From CAUZIZ01 sp965218775 (GTDB lineage: Bacteria > Acidobacteriota > UBA6911 > RPQK01 > JAJDTT01): a stretch of 64,000 nt of DNA. The position numbers and the translations under genes were made by a program. The stretch is from positions 372,001-436,000 of the forward strand of contig CBDCLS010000006.1 of the NCBI GenBank assembly GCA_965218775.1, in the 5' to 3' direction. Below are positions 26,289-35,157 of the stretch, in pieces. Numbering within the stretch: the first letter of the stretch is position 1; each line of letters opens with the position of its first letter. A model generated the notes under the pieces. It was not told where the DNA came from, did not search any database, and saw only the letters and a list, made by a program, of their open reading frames with translations.

Positions 26289-28269
26289 CTACTCCCCGGG
26301 CCCGAGGCAATCTTGTCCCACCATTCCAGGCAGTTTTCCAACCCCGTATTCATCCAGGACTGCCACCGTCAAGTCGACCAGAGACGGTTCCTCCAGAGTG
26401 ATCTCTCGATTGCTGATCAAGACGCCAGGGACCAGGTGCGAATTGATACTGTGATCGCCACTCCAGGGATCGGTGTTGTCGAGGAATAGGTCGGCGGGGA
26501 AATCACCCAGGGGGCTGTCCCAGGAGGTCCGATAGCCGCGGCTGTAGCCGATGATCAAGTCCGGGCCCTGGTCCACGAACGGACCCTTGAAATCGCGACG
26601 GCTGCGAACTACGCGACTGATCGGATGGAGTCCATTGGCAGGGTCTATCATGCCCAGAAGATCGTCTTCCAGTCGTTCCAGGAGGTCGGCATAATCCTTT
26701 CCCTCAGCCACCACTCCCTCCCTTTCTCGTCCCTGCAGATTAACGTACAGTCCATTGATGCCCAGGGCATAAGCGGTGGTCCTGGTCCAGTCCACATTCT
26801 GGAAGAATGGTGCAGAGCCCTGCGGGTTGGGCCTGATGAACTTCACATACCCGCGTTCGTGTAGCCAGGAGTTGAGATTGACTTGACGGTAAAAGGGTGC
26901 GAATCCATGATCGGACAGAATGATCAGGGTTGTATCCTGATCGAGTTTCTCCAGAACCTGCGCCACCACCTGATCCATCTGTTGGTAGATGGTGCGGATT
27001 CCATCTCTCAGATCCTCATCGGCCTCAAAGCCCGGATGCTGGGGGTCCATATACCGCCAAAGCATGTGGGGAATCTGATCCACTCCAGAGAAATAGTAGA
27101 AGAGAAGACCTTCGTCGAAATCTTCGAGCAAGTGCTCCAGCGCCTGCTTCTGCTCCAAGAAGACCGACTGGGCTTGAATCCAGAACTCCTTGCCGTCGAA
27201 GACACCTAAGGAGAGTGCCTTGGTGTCCTCAGCCAGCTCCTGAGTGTAGAAATAGCCCAACTCACCTGCCAGCTCGACAGACCATTCCTCCGGCTGAGAT
27301 ATCGGCATGGCAGACTCCTTCGGATTGATCTGCAGCGGCGTCACGTAGAGCCGGAACTCCGGACGTACCTGCTGCAGATAGAAGCGTGACGTCGCGCTGA
27401 TACTGACGAGGTAGGGGACGGCCTCGAATTCCAGACGGATCCACTCACTCCACTCGCCCTCCATCAGAATGAATTCCCGGTCCTGGACCACAAACTTGCA
27501 GACCGGTTCCTGCGGATCCAGGAACACTTGGAAGCTCAGATCGAGCTCAGGATGCTGATAGCCGCCGTTCGCCTTGGCGACCCTCCGATAGGGATTGGCA
27601 GGACCCCGAAGCCTTGCTTCGACCCGGTTGTCGCGCACCTGGACGGTGGAGATGCTTCCACCACCAACATCTCTGGTCCGATCGGCAGGACTGCTGGTGT
27701 AGAAAGAGAAGGTACCACGCGTTCCCAGAAGGTCAGGGGTCCCCATCCCAGACAGGGCCCGTCCCTGGCCCTGAGGTGGGAAATTAACGGGCATGCGAAA
27801 TACAGTCGTTGAGATCCCCTTCTCCTCGAGTAGCTGCCAGAAGGGTTTCCCTTTCCGGAGCTGCTCCATGCCTCCCGCCGAGAGAGGAATGACCCAGGAG
27901 CCGATGGCAAGGTTCCAGCTCGAGCGCTTTGCCTTGGACATTGAGTACTCAGGAAGGAGCGTCTTCGGATCGCGGTGTAAGAAATCGAAGATGGCATGAC
28001 CACCGGCGTCCATGCCGGTGATGAACGCCGACCACGCCACCGGGCTGAGCGGCGGCATGACGGTCTCGAGAGGCTTGAAGTGACCTTCGCGAACCAGGGA
28101 TTGAAAGTTTGGAAGACGTCCCTGGTCGATGAAGCGCTGCAGCAGCTCAGGGTCGAGTCCATCGATCCCCAGGATAAGAACCTTGTGGTCGGGGGCTTCT
28201 CTCCAAGGGAATGCAGGCAGACATCAGGAGGGCAAGAATTAGGAGTCCGCCAAGGTACTGAGTCCGCAT
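26289..28269 (-). pseudogene. Alkaline phosphatase-superfamily phosphodiesterase lipoprotein, frameshifted
   Basis: Two frames are needed. ATG 28267-28269 starts a lipoprotein signal (LGGLLILALLMSAC); within about 28195-28225 the frame must shift by one base to reach HKVLILGIDGLDPELLQRFI, which continues without a stop to 26289. The long frame has the type I phosphodiesterase/nucleotide pyrophosphatase marks: GIDGLDPELL (metal D), MPPLSPVAWSAFITGMD (nucleophile region), LIILSDHGFAPF and GDHSINSHLVPGVL. The shift may be a real mutation or a sequencing error. Last gene of the operon that starts at 33237. Confidence 0.8.
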
Positions 28270-28379
28270 CCCCAACCTCAGCCCAGATTTCTCACAGGCA
28301 GTCGTAGCGGGGGGGCGGTCGACGTGTTCGTACATCCCAAAGCAACGGGTGGCCTGGCGCTTCCAGACGGTAGGACGCC

Positions 28380-30866
28380 CTATCGGAGGTACCCGAGAGC
28401 ACGCAGGCGCTGGAGCGCTTCCGAGCTGAGGCTCTCCCTCTGGACTTCGTCGTGTGGGATCCTTGACGTCGTCGCCAGCTGACGTCGACGGTTCAGCTCC
28501 TCGGCGAGTCTCTCGACGACCTCCGGGTGATCCCTGGCGACGTCATGTCGATCCAGTGGGGCCGTGTCGTGGGCGTACAACTCGTAATCGGGCCTTCCCT
28601 GATGGCGGGGATGCGCGACTGGGCTCAACGGCCTGGGGTTCTGGATCAGCTTCCAGCCGTCTCGAACGAGCGTCGAGAAGTAAACTACTGACGGCCCGCC
28701 GGGGTGTTTTTCGCCGAACGCCCCTCGGCTCTCCCAGCCGAGTCTAGACGGTGCGTCGGGACGGGCCAGAAGTGGCAGCAGGCTCTGACCCTGCATGCCC
28801 TTCACAGTGACGAGGCCGCTCAGGTCCAGGAGTGTCGGCATCAAATCGATCGATTCGACGGTTTCCTCGATCACGGCTCCTGCGGGCACAATGCCCGGCC
28901 ACCAGAGCAGCAACGGCACATTCAAGACCTCGCCATAGGTGGTGTCACCATGACCGATGTACCCATGATCGAGAATCTCTTCCCCGTGGTCACTGATGAA
29001 AGCCAGTAGGGTCTTGTCACCGAGCCCATGTGCTTCGAGGCCCTCCAGAAGCCTTCCGATCTCCACATCCATGGCCCGGATCGAGCCGTCATACCAGGCG
29101 AGCTGGTGCGCAAGGAATGCCTGCGGATCGATCCCCGCCTTCTTCAGTAGGGCAATTGCGGGAGTTTTGTTGTCATCCGATACGTAGGTTGCCCCTACAC
29201 CGGCTTCCTCCAGCCTCTTCAGCCGCGCTTCGTGTTTGGCCCTCGAGACGGGCCGGGCCCACATCGTATCGTAAGGCGAGTACGGCTCGTAGGGGGTGTG
29301 AGGATCGAAAAAATGGAGGAAGGCAAAAAAGGGTACATCGTCATGACTGTCGAGCCAGTCGAGCAAGCGGGTGACGATCCCCCTCGCCGTCTTGCTCGGA
29401 AAGGCGCTGAGGTAACTGCAGTTGTCCAGGACTTCCACCCCCTGTTGGAGCCCGCTCCTTGGCCCTGTCCAGGCATTCGACGAGGTATGGAAGGTCGCGT
29501 AGCCCGCCTCGCGATAGGCCTCGGTCAGCGTTACCACGGACGATGGCAACCGATCTGTATAATCCACGACCCCATGCGTACTCGCATACAGAGAGCTGAG
29601 AATCGACGGGACCGAGGGCTTGGTCCAGGGGGCCTGGGAGATAGTGTCTGAAAACAGTGCGCCCTCCGACGCCAGTTGGGCCAGGACCGGCGCCGTGGGA
29701 CGTTCATAGCCGTAGGCGTCGAGGTGGTCGCGGCGCAACGTATCCGCGAGGATGAGAATTACGCCCTGAGGTACCGCGGTGCCCGCGTCCGGGAGGGCCG
29801 CCCGCGCGGATGACGTCTCGGATCGCTCCGGCAGGACGCCGCTGTGACGCAGGACGGGTGCCCCCCAGAACCCTAATCGGCCTGGCTGCTCCGCCTCCAG
29901 GCCAAGCGATAACGTGACCTGCTCTCCAGCAAACTCGCTCAGATCGAGCCGTACCTCTTCCCACTGCTGCGGCAGCGTAACCGTGCGCCGCAACAACGTC
30001 CTCGGGCCGATCCCCACCGTGAAGGTCACCGGCCCCTCCTCGAGGGTGCCAACAGCCAGATCCAACCACGGCTGCGAGCCCAGGTCGACCTCGAATCGGA
30101 CCTGCTGAGGAGAGCGGCTGACGAGGGCCTCGCGCTGGATACAACTATAATAATCCAACCCCACCGGCTCACACAGCCCATGCCAGCCTGCTCCGGTCGG
30201 GAGCGTCCCTAGATGTTCCCGCCAACTGATCAGACGAATCGACTCGATCGCGAACGTGGCGCCGGGGGAGTCCGTCGGCTCCAGCCGAATCTGTGGCATC
30301 CCCAAGGGTAAGTCCCGCCCTTCGTAGGTCAGTCTGTAGGTCTGGAACTCGTTGCCAGGCTCTAACAGCACGCTCAGCCGTCTAAGGTAACTTGGGCGCG
30401 GCCCGAAAACCCACACAGCGAGCTCCGTGCCTGCGGAGACCCGCATCCGAACTTCGACCGCGTGGAGGAACTGGGGCTTCCGCAATTGGTTGCGCTTGAA
30501 CCGGTCCAGATCACCGGGGCGCGTAAGGGAAAGGGTCGGTTGCTCGCCCGGGACCGTCCGTCCGACCAGCAGGCCATCGCGCACGGCGAGTTCCTCGATG
30601 CTATTCTCGACCCGCCATCCGTATGTTTCGCCAAACTCTTCTGGGATCGGAAGTGTCCCCTGTCCATCGAACCGCCACTGGATCGGCTCGGGCGCATCAA
30701 TCGGCTCGGCGCCCTCCACGATGGCCGAGCCGAAATGGTCGATGAGACGGATGGCGACCGGTGCCTGACCGGAGGTTCCGCACCCGGCGAGACATCCTGC
30801 GATCCACAGCATCACGGCGCCCCGACCGACGTTGTAACGCCACGGCCCCCAACGAGTCGGCCTCAT
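28380..30866 (-). CDS. Sulfatase-fold lipoprotein without formylglycine site
   Basis: 828 aa, lipoprotein signal (VMLWIAGCLAGCGTSG). The first ~370 residues are beta-rich, possibly two carbohydrate-binding-like domains. The C-terminal half is an alkaline-phosphatase-superfamily domain: VILILADTLRRDHLDAYGYE, SQAPWTKPSVPSILSSLY, FFDPHTPYEPY, AFISDHGEEILDHGYIGHGD. The nucleophile position reads T-K-P-S, not C/S-x-P-x-R, so it cannot form formylglycine and is more likely a phosphotransferase or phosphodiesterase than a sulfatase. Its start overlaps the upstream small gene as ATGA. Confidence 0.85.
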   Translation of the reverse strand: MRPTRWGPWRYNVGRGAVMLWIAGCLAGCGTSGQAPVAIRLIDHFGSAIVEGAEPIDAPEPIQWRFDGQGTLPIPEEFGETYGWRVENSIEELAVRDGLLVGRTVPGEQPTLSLTRPGDLDRFKRNQLRKPQFLHAVEVRMRVSAGTELAVWVFGPRPSYLRRLSVLLEPGNEFQTYRLTYEGRDLPLGMPQIRLEPTDSPGATFAIESIRLISWREHLGTLPTGAGWHGLCEPVGLDYYSCIQREALVSRSPQQVRFEVDLGSQPWLDLAVGTLEEGPVTFTVGIGPRTLLRRTVTLPQQWEEVRLDLSEFAGEQVTLSLGLEAEQPGRLGFWGAPVLRHSGVLPERSETSSARAALPDAGTAVPQGVILILADTLRRDHLDAYGYERPTAPVLAQLASEGALFSDTISQAPWTKPSVPSILSSLYASTHGVVDYTDRLPSSVVTLTEAYREAGYATFHTSSNAWTGPRSGLQQGVEVLDNCSYLSAFPSKTARGIVTRLLDWLDSHDDVPFFAFLHFFDPHTPYEPYSPYDTMWARPVSRAKHEARLKRLEEAGVGATYVSDDNKTPAIALLKKAGIDPQAFLAHQLAWYDGSIRAMDVEIGRLLEGLEAHGLGDKTLLAFISDHGEEILDHGYIGHGDTTYGEVLNVPLLLWWPGIVPAGAVIEETVESIDLMPTLLDLSGLVTVKGMQGQSLLPLLARPDAPSRLGWESRGAFGEKHPGGPSVVYFSTLVRDGWKLIQNPRPLSPVAHPRHQGRPDYELYAHDTAPLDRHDVARDHPEVVERLAEELNRRRQLATTSRIPHDEVQRESLSSEALQRLRALGYLR

Positions 30867-31078
30867 CGCTGCCGACCACCGCCGAGCGGCCCACGAAGTT
30901 CGGGAGGAAATGGCTCACCCAGGCTGGGTAGGACGTCTTCGGCGGCCACGGCTGTGGACGCGCGCTCCTCATCGCCCGGGATGCCGACGCTGGCCGCAAG
31001 AGCGAAGAAGAACAACGTCGCTGTTGCAATGATGAGGACTTCACTCAACACTTGCTTCATCATCGACTCCTCCCTCAT
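30863..31078 (-). CDS. Small single-pass membrane protein coupled to HTH-propeller gene
   Basis: 71 aa with one membrane segment (VLIIATATLFFFALAASVGI) and a short proline-rich tail (SLGEPFPPELRGPLGGG). Both ends overlap neighbours by ATGA: the start with the stop of the HTH-propeller gene, the stop with the start of the sulfatase-fold gene. The same position and overlap occur in the pair at 16664-19140, whose small protein has a similar membrane segment (ALAFFLIAATVGI). Function unknown; perhaps a membrane partner of the sensor. Confidence 0.6.
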   Translation of the reverse strand: MREESMMKQVLSEVLIIATATLFFFALAASVGIPGDEERASTAVAAEDVLPSLGEPFPPELRGPLGGGRQR

Positions 31079-33237
31079 TTCGCCGTCCTCAACTCGGGTA
31101 AGAAGTTCTCCATCACCCAGAGTTCCGACAAGTATTTGCCACCCGTGGTCGCGTGGTAGGCGATTCGGTTGCCGTCAGGGTGCAGGCTGAGGCCGAGGAA
31201 TCCGAGAGATTCTTGGGCAAGTCCGAGTTTTTCCGGTTCCCCACCCTTCACTCCAACGCGCCAAAGTTCAGGCTCATGGACGATGGAGCCCATTGCGAAC
31301 ATCAGGAATCGATCTCTCGGCATCCAGGCCACGTTTATGATCTGAATGAGCTCCCCTTCCTTCTGATCTTGCACGAGCGGTACCGTCACAAGGTCGCGCG
31401 GTTCACCGCCGACGGCGGGAATGACGCTCAACTTGTGGCTGCGGCACAGGGCCAGCATGGTGCCGTCGGATGAAAGAGCGATGTATCGCAAGGCACCTTT
31501 GGCGTCGGGTTCCCGGTGGACCTCCTTCTCTTTGCCGGTCTCGAGGTCGCGGAAGACATAGCGACGGGTGTTCCGATCCTCATCCGAAACAATATAGAAG
31601 ATCCCCTGCCCGTCGGCCGACCACACAGCGCTTCTGGAGATGCCCTGGTTCAAAACAATCGCGTCAACCTGTCCGCTTTGAGGATCGATTCGAAAGACCC
31701 CGCGCCGCCGCTTACGGTCCACGCCCGCCGCCAGCAGAGAACGCCCGTCGGGGGACCAACGAGGCGTGAGTTTCTGCTGATTGGCGAGGTCAAGCCGAAA
31801 CCGGTGCTCCTTTCCGGTTTCGACCAGACGGATCACAAGACTCCAAGAAGGAGTGGTAGCCGCCAGCGGCTCTTCGATCGTGACGTAGGAGAGGTATTGC
31901 CCATCGGGAGACCAGTCTGGACCCGAGGCGCGGCCCTCGTCGCGCAAGTTGATCTTTTCGGGCCTGCCGGTGACTGTGGCGGTCTTTGGCTCTAGAGCGG
32001 CCGTATAGATGTCACTGGCGCCCGTTACGAGACCATAGAACAACGACCCGGAGGGCGTCAGCCCCAACGGCCGAATCGGGCCCACGTTCCGGCGGACAGC
32101 GACCGGCGGCCCCGAGGGCTTTCCATCCGCAACGGGGGTGACCCAGACATCCCACGTACCCGTGCGATTGCTGAGGAAGACAATCCTTTTGCCGTCCGGT
32201 GACCAGCCGAGCACCCAGTCGTCGGCGGGGTGCTCGACAATGTGAATTTCCCGACTGCCGTCGGACGCCAGCAGGAAGACGTCGCGTTCCCTCGCTTCTC
32301 CGTCGGGCGGAAAGTCATAGAGAATCTGCTTTCCGTCCGGTGAAAAACGCATCGCGCTCGACGAACGCCAGTCGAAAGACTTGACGACCCGAATCGAACC
32401 GTCGGCAACGGAAATGATCGCGATTTGGCGATGCCAGTCTTGCCTGGTGATATCCAGAAGGAGGTACTTGCCGTCAGCTGACCAATCCTGGGGGACGACG
32501 TAGCGGGCGTCGGCGTGGCGGTAAAGAATACGCGGTTCCCCTCCCGGCTCAGCATCAAGCGATTTGATACGCAGATCGGAGCAGCAGAGACCGTCGTCCG
32601 CGTCGTAGTTCTCCCACTGATAGGCGACCTGCTTGCCGTCAGGCGAGATGACGGAGGTGCCCCCGTACTCGTTCGGGGTCTTGTTCCAACTGGTGTCGGT
32701 CAGGTGACGGCTTTCGCCGGTTTTCACATCAAGTACGGCCATATTGCCGGTGCCCCAGGCAACGTGACTGAGATAGGCGCCATCGGGTGTAGGGGCGCCT
32801 GAGACGTCGCGTTGACTGATCTGGCGCACGAGGATGCCCGAACTCTCGGCGGCCTCGGTCAGCGGGTCGCGGGGGTTGAGGATGGGTCCGTGCAGGACCA
32901 TGGCGGCAACCGCCAGCAAAGCCAAGGAGAAGGCCAGCGCCGGAACCCACCGCCGCCACTTTCGGGGTGGCAGGACTTCTCGCTCCTCAAGCCGCACAGC
33001 CGCTCTGCTTTTGGGCTCGCGCGCCGCTCGCCAAGCGTCCAACTCGCCGCGATAGGCGTAGACCGAACCCCGGGCGTCGCTACGATGACGGCGCACCGGT
33101 AGACCTTCCAGCGCTTCCCAGCGGCGTGCCGTGCTGACGTCGCGATCCAGATAGGCCGCTATCTCTTTCCAGGACTGCAGCGGTTTCTCCGACACCGGAT
33201 TGTTCTCTTGACTCGATTCGGGGTCTTTCGGGCTCAT
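31075..33237 (-). CDS. Transmembrane HTH regulator with periplasmic PD40 beta-propeller (paralogue 2)
   Basis: 720 aa. N-terminal HTH (PLQSWKEIAAYLDRDVSTAR..RWEALEGLPVRRH, VYAYRGELDAWR), one membrane helix at ~94-114 (WVPALAFSLALLAVAAMVLHG), then a PD40 propeller with many SPDGK/SPDGQ blades (MRFSPDGKQILYDFP, GWSPDGKRIVFLSNRTGTWD). Same architecture as 17062-19140. AGGAGGT six bases before ATG 33235-33237. It heads a four-gene operon (HTH-propeller, small membrane protein, sulfatase-fold lipoprotein, phosphodiesterase lipoprotein) and may sense an envelope signal to control it. Confidence 0.82.
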   Translation of the reverse strand: MSPKDPESSQENNPVSEKPLQSWKEIAAYLDRDVSTARRWEALEGLPVRRHRSDARGSVYAYRGELDAWRAAREPKSRAAVRLEEREVLPPRKWRRWVPALAFSLALLAVAAMVLHGPILNPRDPLTEAAESSGILVRQISQRDVSGAPTPDGAYLSHVAWGTGNMAVLDVKTGESRHLTDTSWNKTPNEYGGTSVISPDGKQVAYQWENYDADDGLCCSDLRIKSLDAEPGGEPRILYRHADARYVVPQDWSADGKYLLLDITRQDWHRQIAIISVADGSIRVVKSFDWRSSSAMRFSPDGKQILYDFPPDGEARERDVFLLASDGSREIHIVEHPADDWVLGWSPDGKRIVFLSNRTGTWDVWVTPVADGKPSGPPVAVRRNVGPIRPLGLTPSGSLFYGLVTGASDIYTAALEPKTATVTGRPEKINLRDEGRASGPDWSPDGQYLSYVTIEEPLAATTPSWSLVIRLVETGKEHRFRLDLANQQKLTPRWSPDGRSLLAAGVDRKRRRGVFRIDPQSGQVDAIVLNQGISRSAVWSADGQGIFYIVSDEDRNTRRYVFRDLETGKEKEVHREPDAKGALRYIALSSDGTMLALCRSHKLSVIPAVGGEPRDLVTVPLVQDQKEGELIQIINVAWMPRDRFLMFAMGSIVHEPELWRVGVKGGEPEKLGLAQESLGFLGLSLHPDGNRIAYHATTGGKYLSELWVMENFLPELRTAK

Positions 33238-33297
33238 TGCGAACCTCCTGCGGGCTTGATACCCTCAGGCTACTGCCGCCCAGCAACCCTGGCAATA

Positions 33298-33335
33298 GGC
33301 ATAAGCGCTCATGCGCCCTTTTGCGCGCTTATGCC
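33298..33335 (-). promoter_or_regulatory. Inverted repeat before HTH-propeller gene 2
   Basis: Perfect 11-bp arms GGCATAAGCGC (33298-33308) and GCGCTTATGCC (33325-33335) with a 16-base centre, 61 nt before the start. On the minus strand TATTGCCA follows directly, as GATTGCCA does at paralogue 1. Candidate operator for self-regulation. Confidence 0.5.
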
Positions 33336-33466
33336 ACTCCAAAACACAGCTTCGGGTTCTTGGTCGGAGCTGTTAGCAAGATCCTTCGGAAAACGGATGG
33401 TCCCTGAGGAAGATTGATGGAGAGTCGAGGCGGCAGAGAGACGACGGATGAGAGCTGCGGGCAGCT

Positions 33467-33680
33467 TGTTTGGCGAGAGCCCTGTGCTAAAGTTGATGTA
33501 CTCGGCGGTGATTCGAGCCTGGGGCGCTTGGCGGGGTATCAGGGTCACTGAGTTCGAATCCGCTCAGCTCAGAAAGCCCCAGCAGCAACTTGCCGAAGAG
33601 CACGACCAGGAATACTCATCCAAGGCACAGCAGAGTCAAACCGTAGAGACGAAGCCGGTTTGATTCCAGTTCGGTTTGAA
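33467..33680 (+). repeat. Duplicated upstream leader, copy B
   Basis: Homologous to copy A (24190-24412) in the same orientation relative to the downstream gene. It ends about 40 bp before the SBBP-repeat gene that precedes the second S9 peptidase. Nothing else is seen in 33336-33717. Confidence 0.6.
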
Positions 33681-33717
33681 CGAGGGGCGGCTCGACTCAG
33701 GGAGATCGAGATGATGT

Positions 33718-35118
33718 TTGACTAAGAAATTTCGCCGATGTGGTGTCGTCTTGATCTTCCCATGCGCCTTGGCTGGTGTCCTGCTCGGCCAAGGCAATGG
33801 TGAGACGACGGTTCAGGTCTTCGCCTCGACCAACGGTGAAGGCTCAGCAACAGCATCGGGCATCGCTGTGGATGCAGACGGCAACGTCATCGTGTCCGGT
33901 GACTTTAGTGGTGACCTTGACCTTTCTGGGGACGGTCAGCCGGATGTTTCTTCCCGTGGTGGCAGCGATCTGCTGCTGGCAAAGTACGATCGTGCGGGAC
34001 ACCTATTGTGGGTCAAAACTGCTGGCGGTCCAGGGGAGGAGCGAGGTTACAGGGTTGCGCTGCGAGCCGATGACTCCATTTACTGGACCGGCTCCTATGA
34101 GCACGATGTGGACATCGATGGAGACGGTACTATTGATCTCCGCAACCAAGGCAAGTCAGACGTATTCGTCGCGAAGCATGACCGAGACGGAAATCTGATG
34201 TGGGCTCGCTCGGCTGGCGGTCCCAGAGTGGATTACTCTCAGGATATTGAACTCGACGCAGACGGCTCTGCCTATATCGCAGGTGACTTCAGCGATCATG
34301 CGGATTTCAACGACGACGGTGTGGCGGATGTAACCGGCATCGAGGGGCGCGAGGCTTTCATCGCAAAATGGACTGCTGACGGGGAATGGGCCTGGGCGGC
34401 CGCAGGCGTTGGCCCCGGAAATGATCGAGGTGTCGGTGTCGCGGTAGACGGCAAAGGGAGTGCGTACCTAACAGGATGGATTCAGGGCAAGGCGGACTTC
34501 GGGCAAAACGCCACGCTCGAGGCAGAAACCCATGGATTTGACAGTGGCGTTGATGCCTCCGTCGATGCTGACGGAAACGTCTACGTTGTCGGAATGGCGC
34601 GGGGCAAAGCCTCCCCGGACTACGGCATGTTTCTCGCCGCTTATGGTACGCGTGGTGAGTTGCGTTGGGCGCGAACCCTCTCACTGGATTCAAGCCCCGG
34701 TGCAGGCGGTGACGGGGACGCACTGCTCGGAAAATTCGATCGGAGCGGCAGGCAACAGTGGGTGCATCTGGCGGCCGGTACGGATGCCGACCATTTCCGT
34801 CAAGTAGTTGTGTCGCCGCGGGGGGTGCTCGTCGGGGGTGCGGTCAGCACGGGATTTTCATGGGAGTCAGACAGAGTGTCGCCTGCCACGGGCTCTTCTC
34901 TCGTCGTTGCTGTGGTTGACATGTCAGGACGCCCTCAGTGGTCCTCGTTGGTCGGCACCGCACGCGAAGGCAGCATTCGGTGCATTGCTGTTGAGAAAGA
35001 CGGTGGAATACTTGCCGCCGGATATCACAGTGGGGCTCTCCGAGTTGGTCTATCGGAGATCCTGCCGGAGCCTGCAGCAAGCGAGGAGCAGTTGTTTATT
35101 CTTCGCTTCCACCGTTGA
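33718..35118 (+). CDS. Secreted SBBP-type beta-propeller repeat protein
   Basis: 466 aa from a TTG start (MTKKFRRCGVVLIFPCALAG gives a proper signal peptide; nearby ATGs are out of frame). The mature part is built of ~50-residue SBBP-like repeats of the form G.A.DADGNVIVSGDFSG...FVAKHDRDGNLMWARSAGGP, with DxDGDG loops that could bind calcium. Likely a secreted propeller of unknown ligand. It is 39 bp before an S9 peptidase on the same strand and probably co-transcribed with it. Confidence 0.75.
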   Translation: MTKKFRRCGVVLIFPCALAGVLLGQGNGETTVQVFASTNGEGSATASGIAVDADGNVIVSGDFSGDLDLSGDGQPDVSSRGGSDLLLAKYDRAGHLLWVKTAGGPGEERGYRVALRADDSIYWTGSYEHDVDIDGDGTIDLRNQGKSDVFVAKHDRDGNLMWARSAGGPRVDYSQDIELDADGSAYIAGDFSDHADFNDDGVADVTGIEGREAFIAKWTADGEWAWAAAGVGPGNDRGVGVAVDGKGSAYLTGWIQGKADFGQNATLEAETHGFDSGVDASVDADGNVYVVGMARGKASPDYGMFLAAYGTRGELRWARTLSLDSSPGAGGDGDALLGKFDRSGRQQWVHLAAGTDADHFRQVVVSPRGVLVGGAVSTGFSWESDRVSPATGSSLVVAVVDMSGRPQWSSLVGTAREGSIRCIAVEKDGGILAAGYHSGALRVGLSEILPEPAASEEQLFILRFHR

Positions 35119-35157
35119 TCAAATCGGGATTGACACGATTCTGATCGAGAGGGAGGG

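Noticed and set aside
28380..30866. True sulfatase
   Set aside because: The nucleophile position is Thr in WTKPS; formylglycine cannot form, so only the fold is claimed.
30462..31190. 242-codon plus-strand ORF
   Set aside because: Opposite the sulfatase-fold and small membrane genes; arginine- and serine-rich shadow frame.
33540..33562. T-arm-like GAGTTCGAATC in the duplicated leader, as a tRNA or att scar
   Set aside because: The flanking bases do not form a T-stem and no acceptor or anticodon arm fits; the similarity is limited to about 11 bases.
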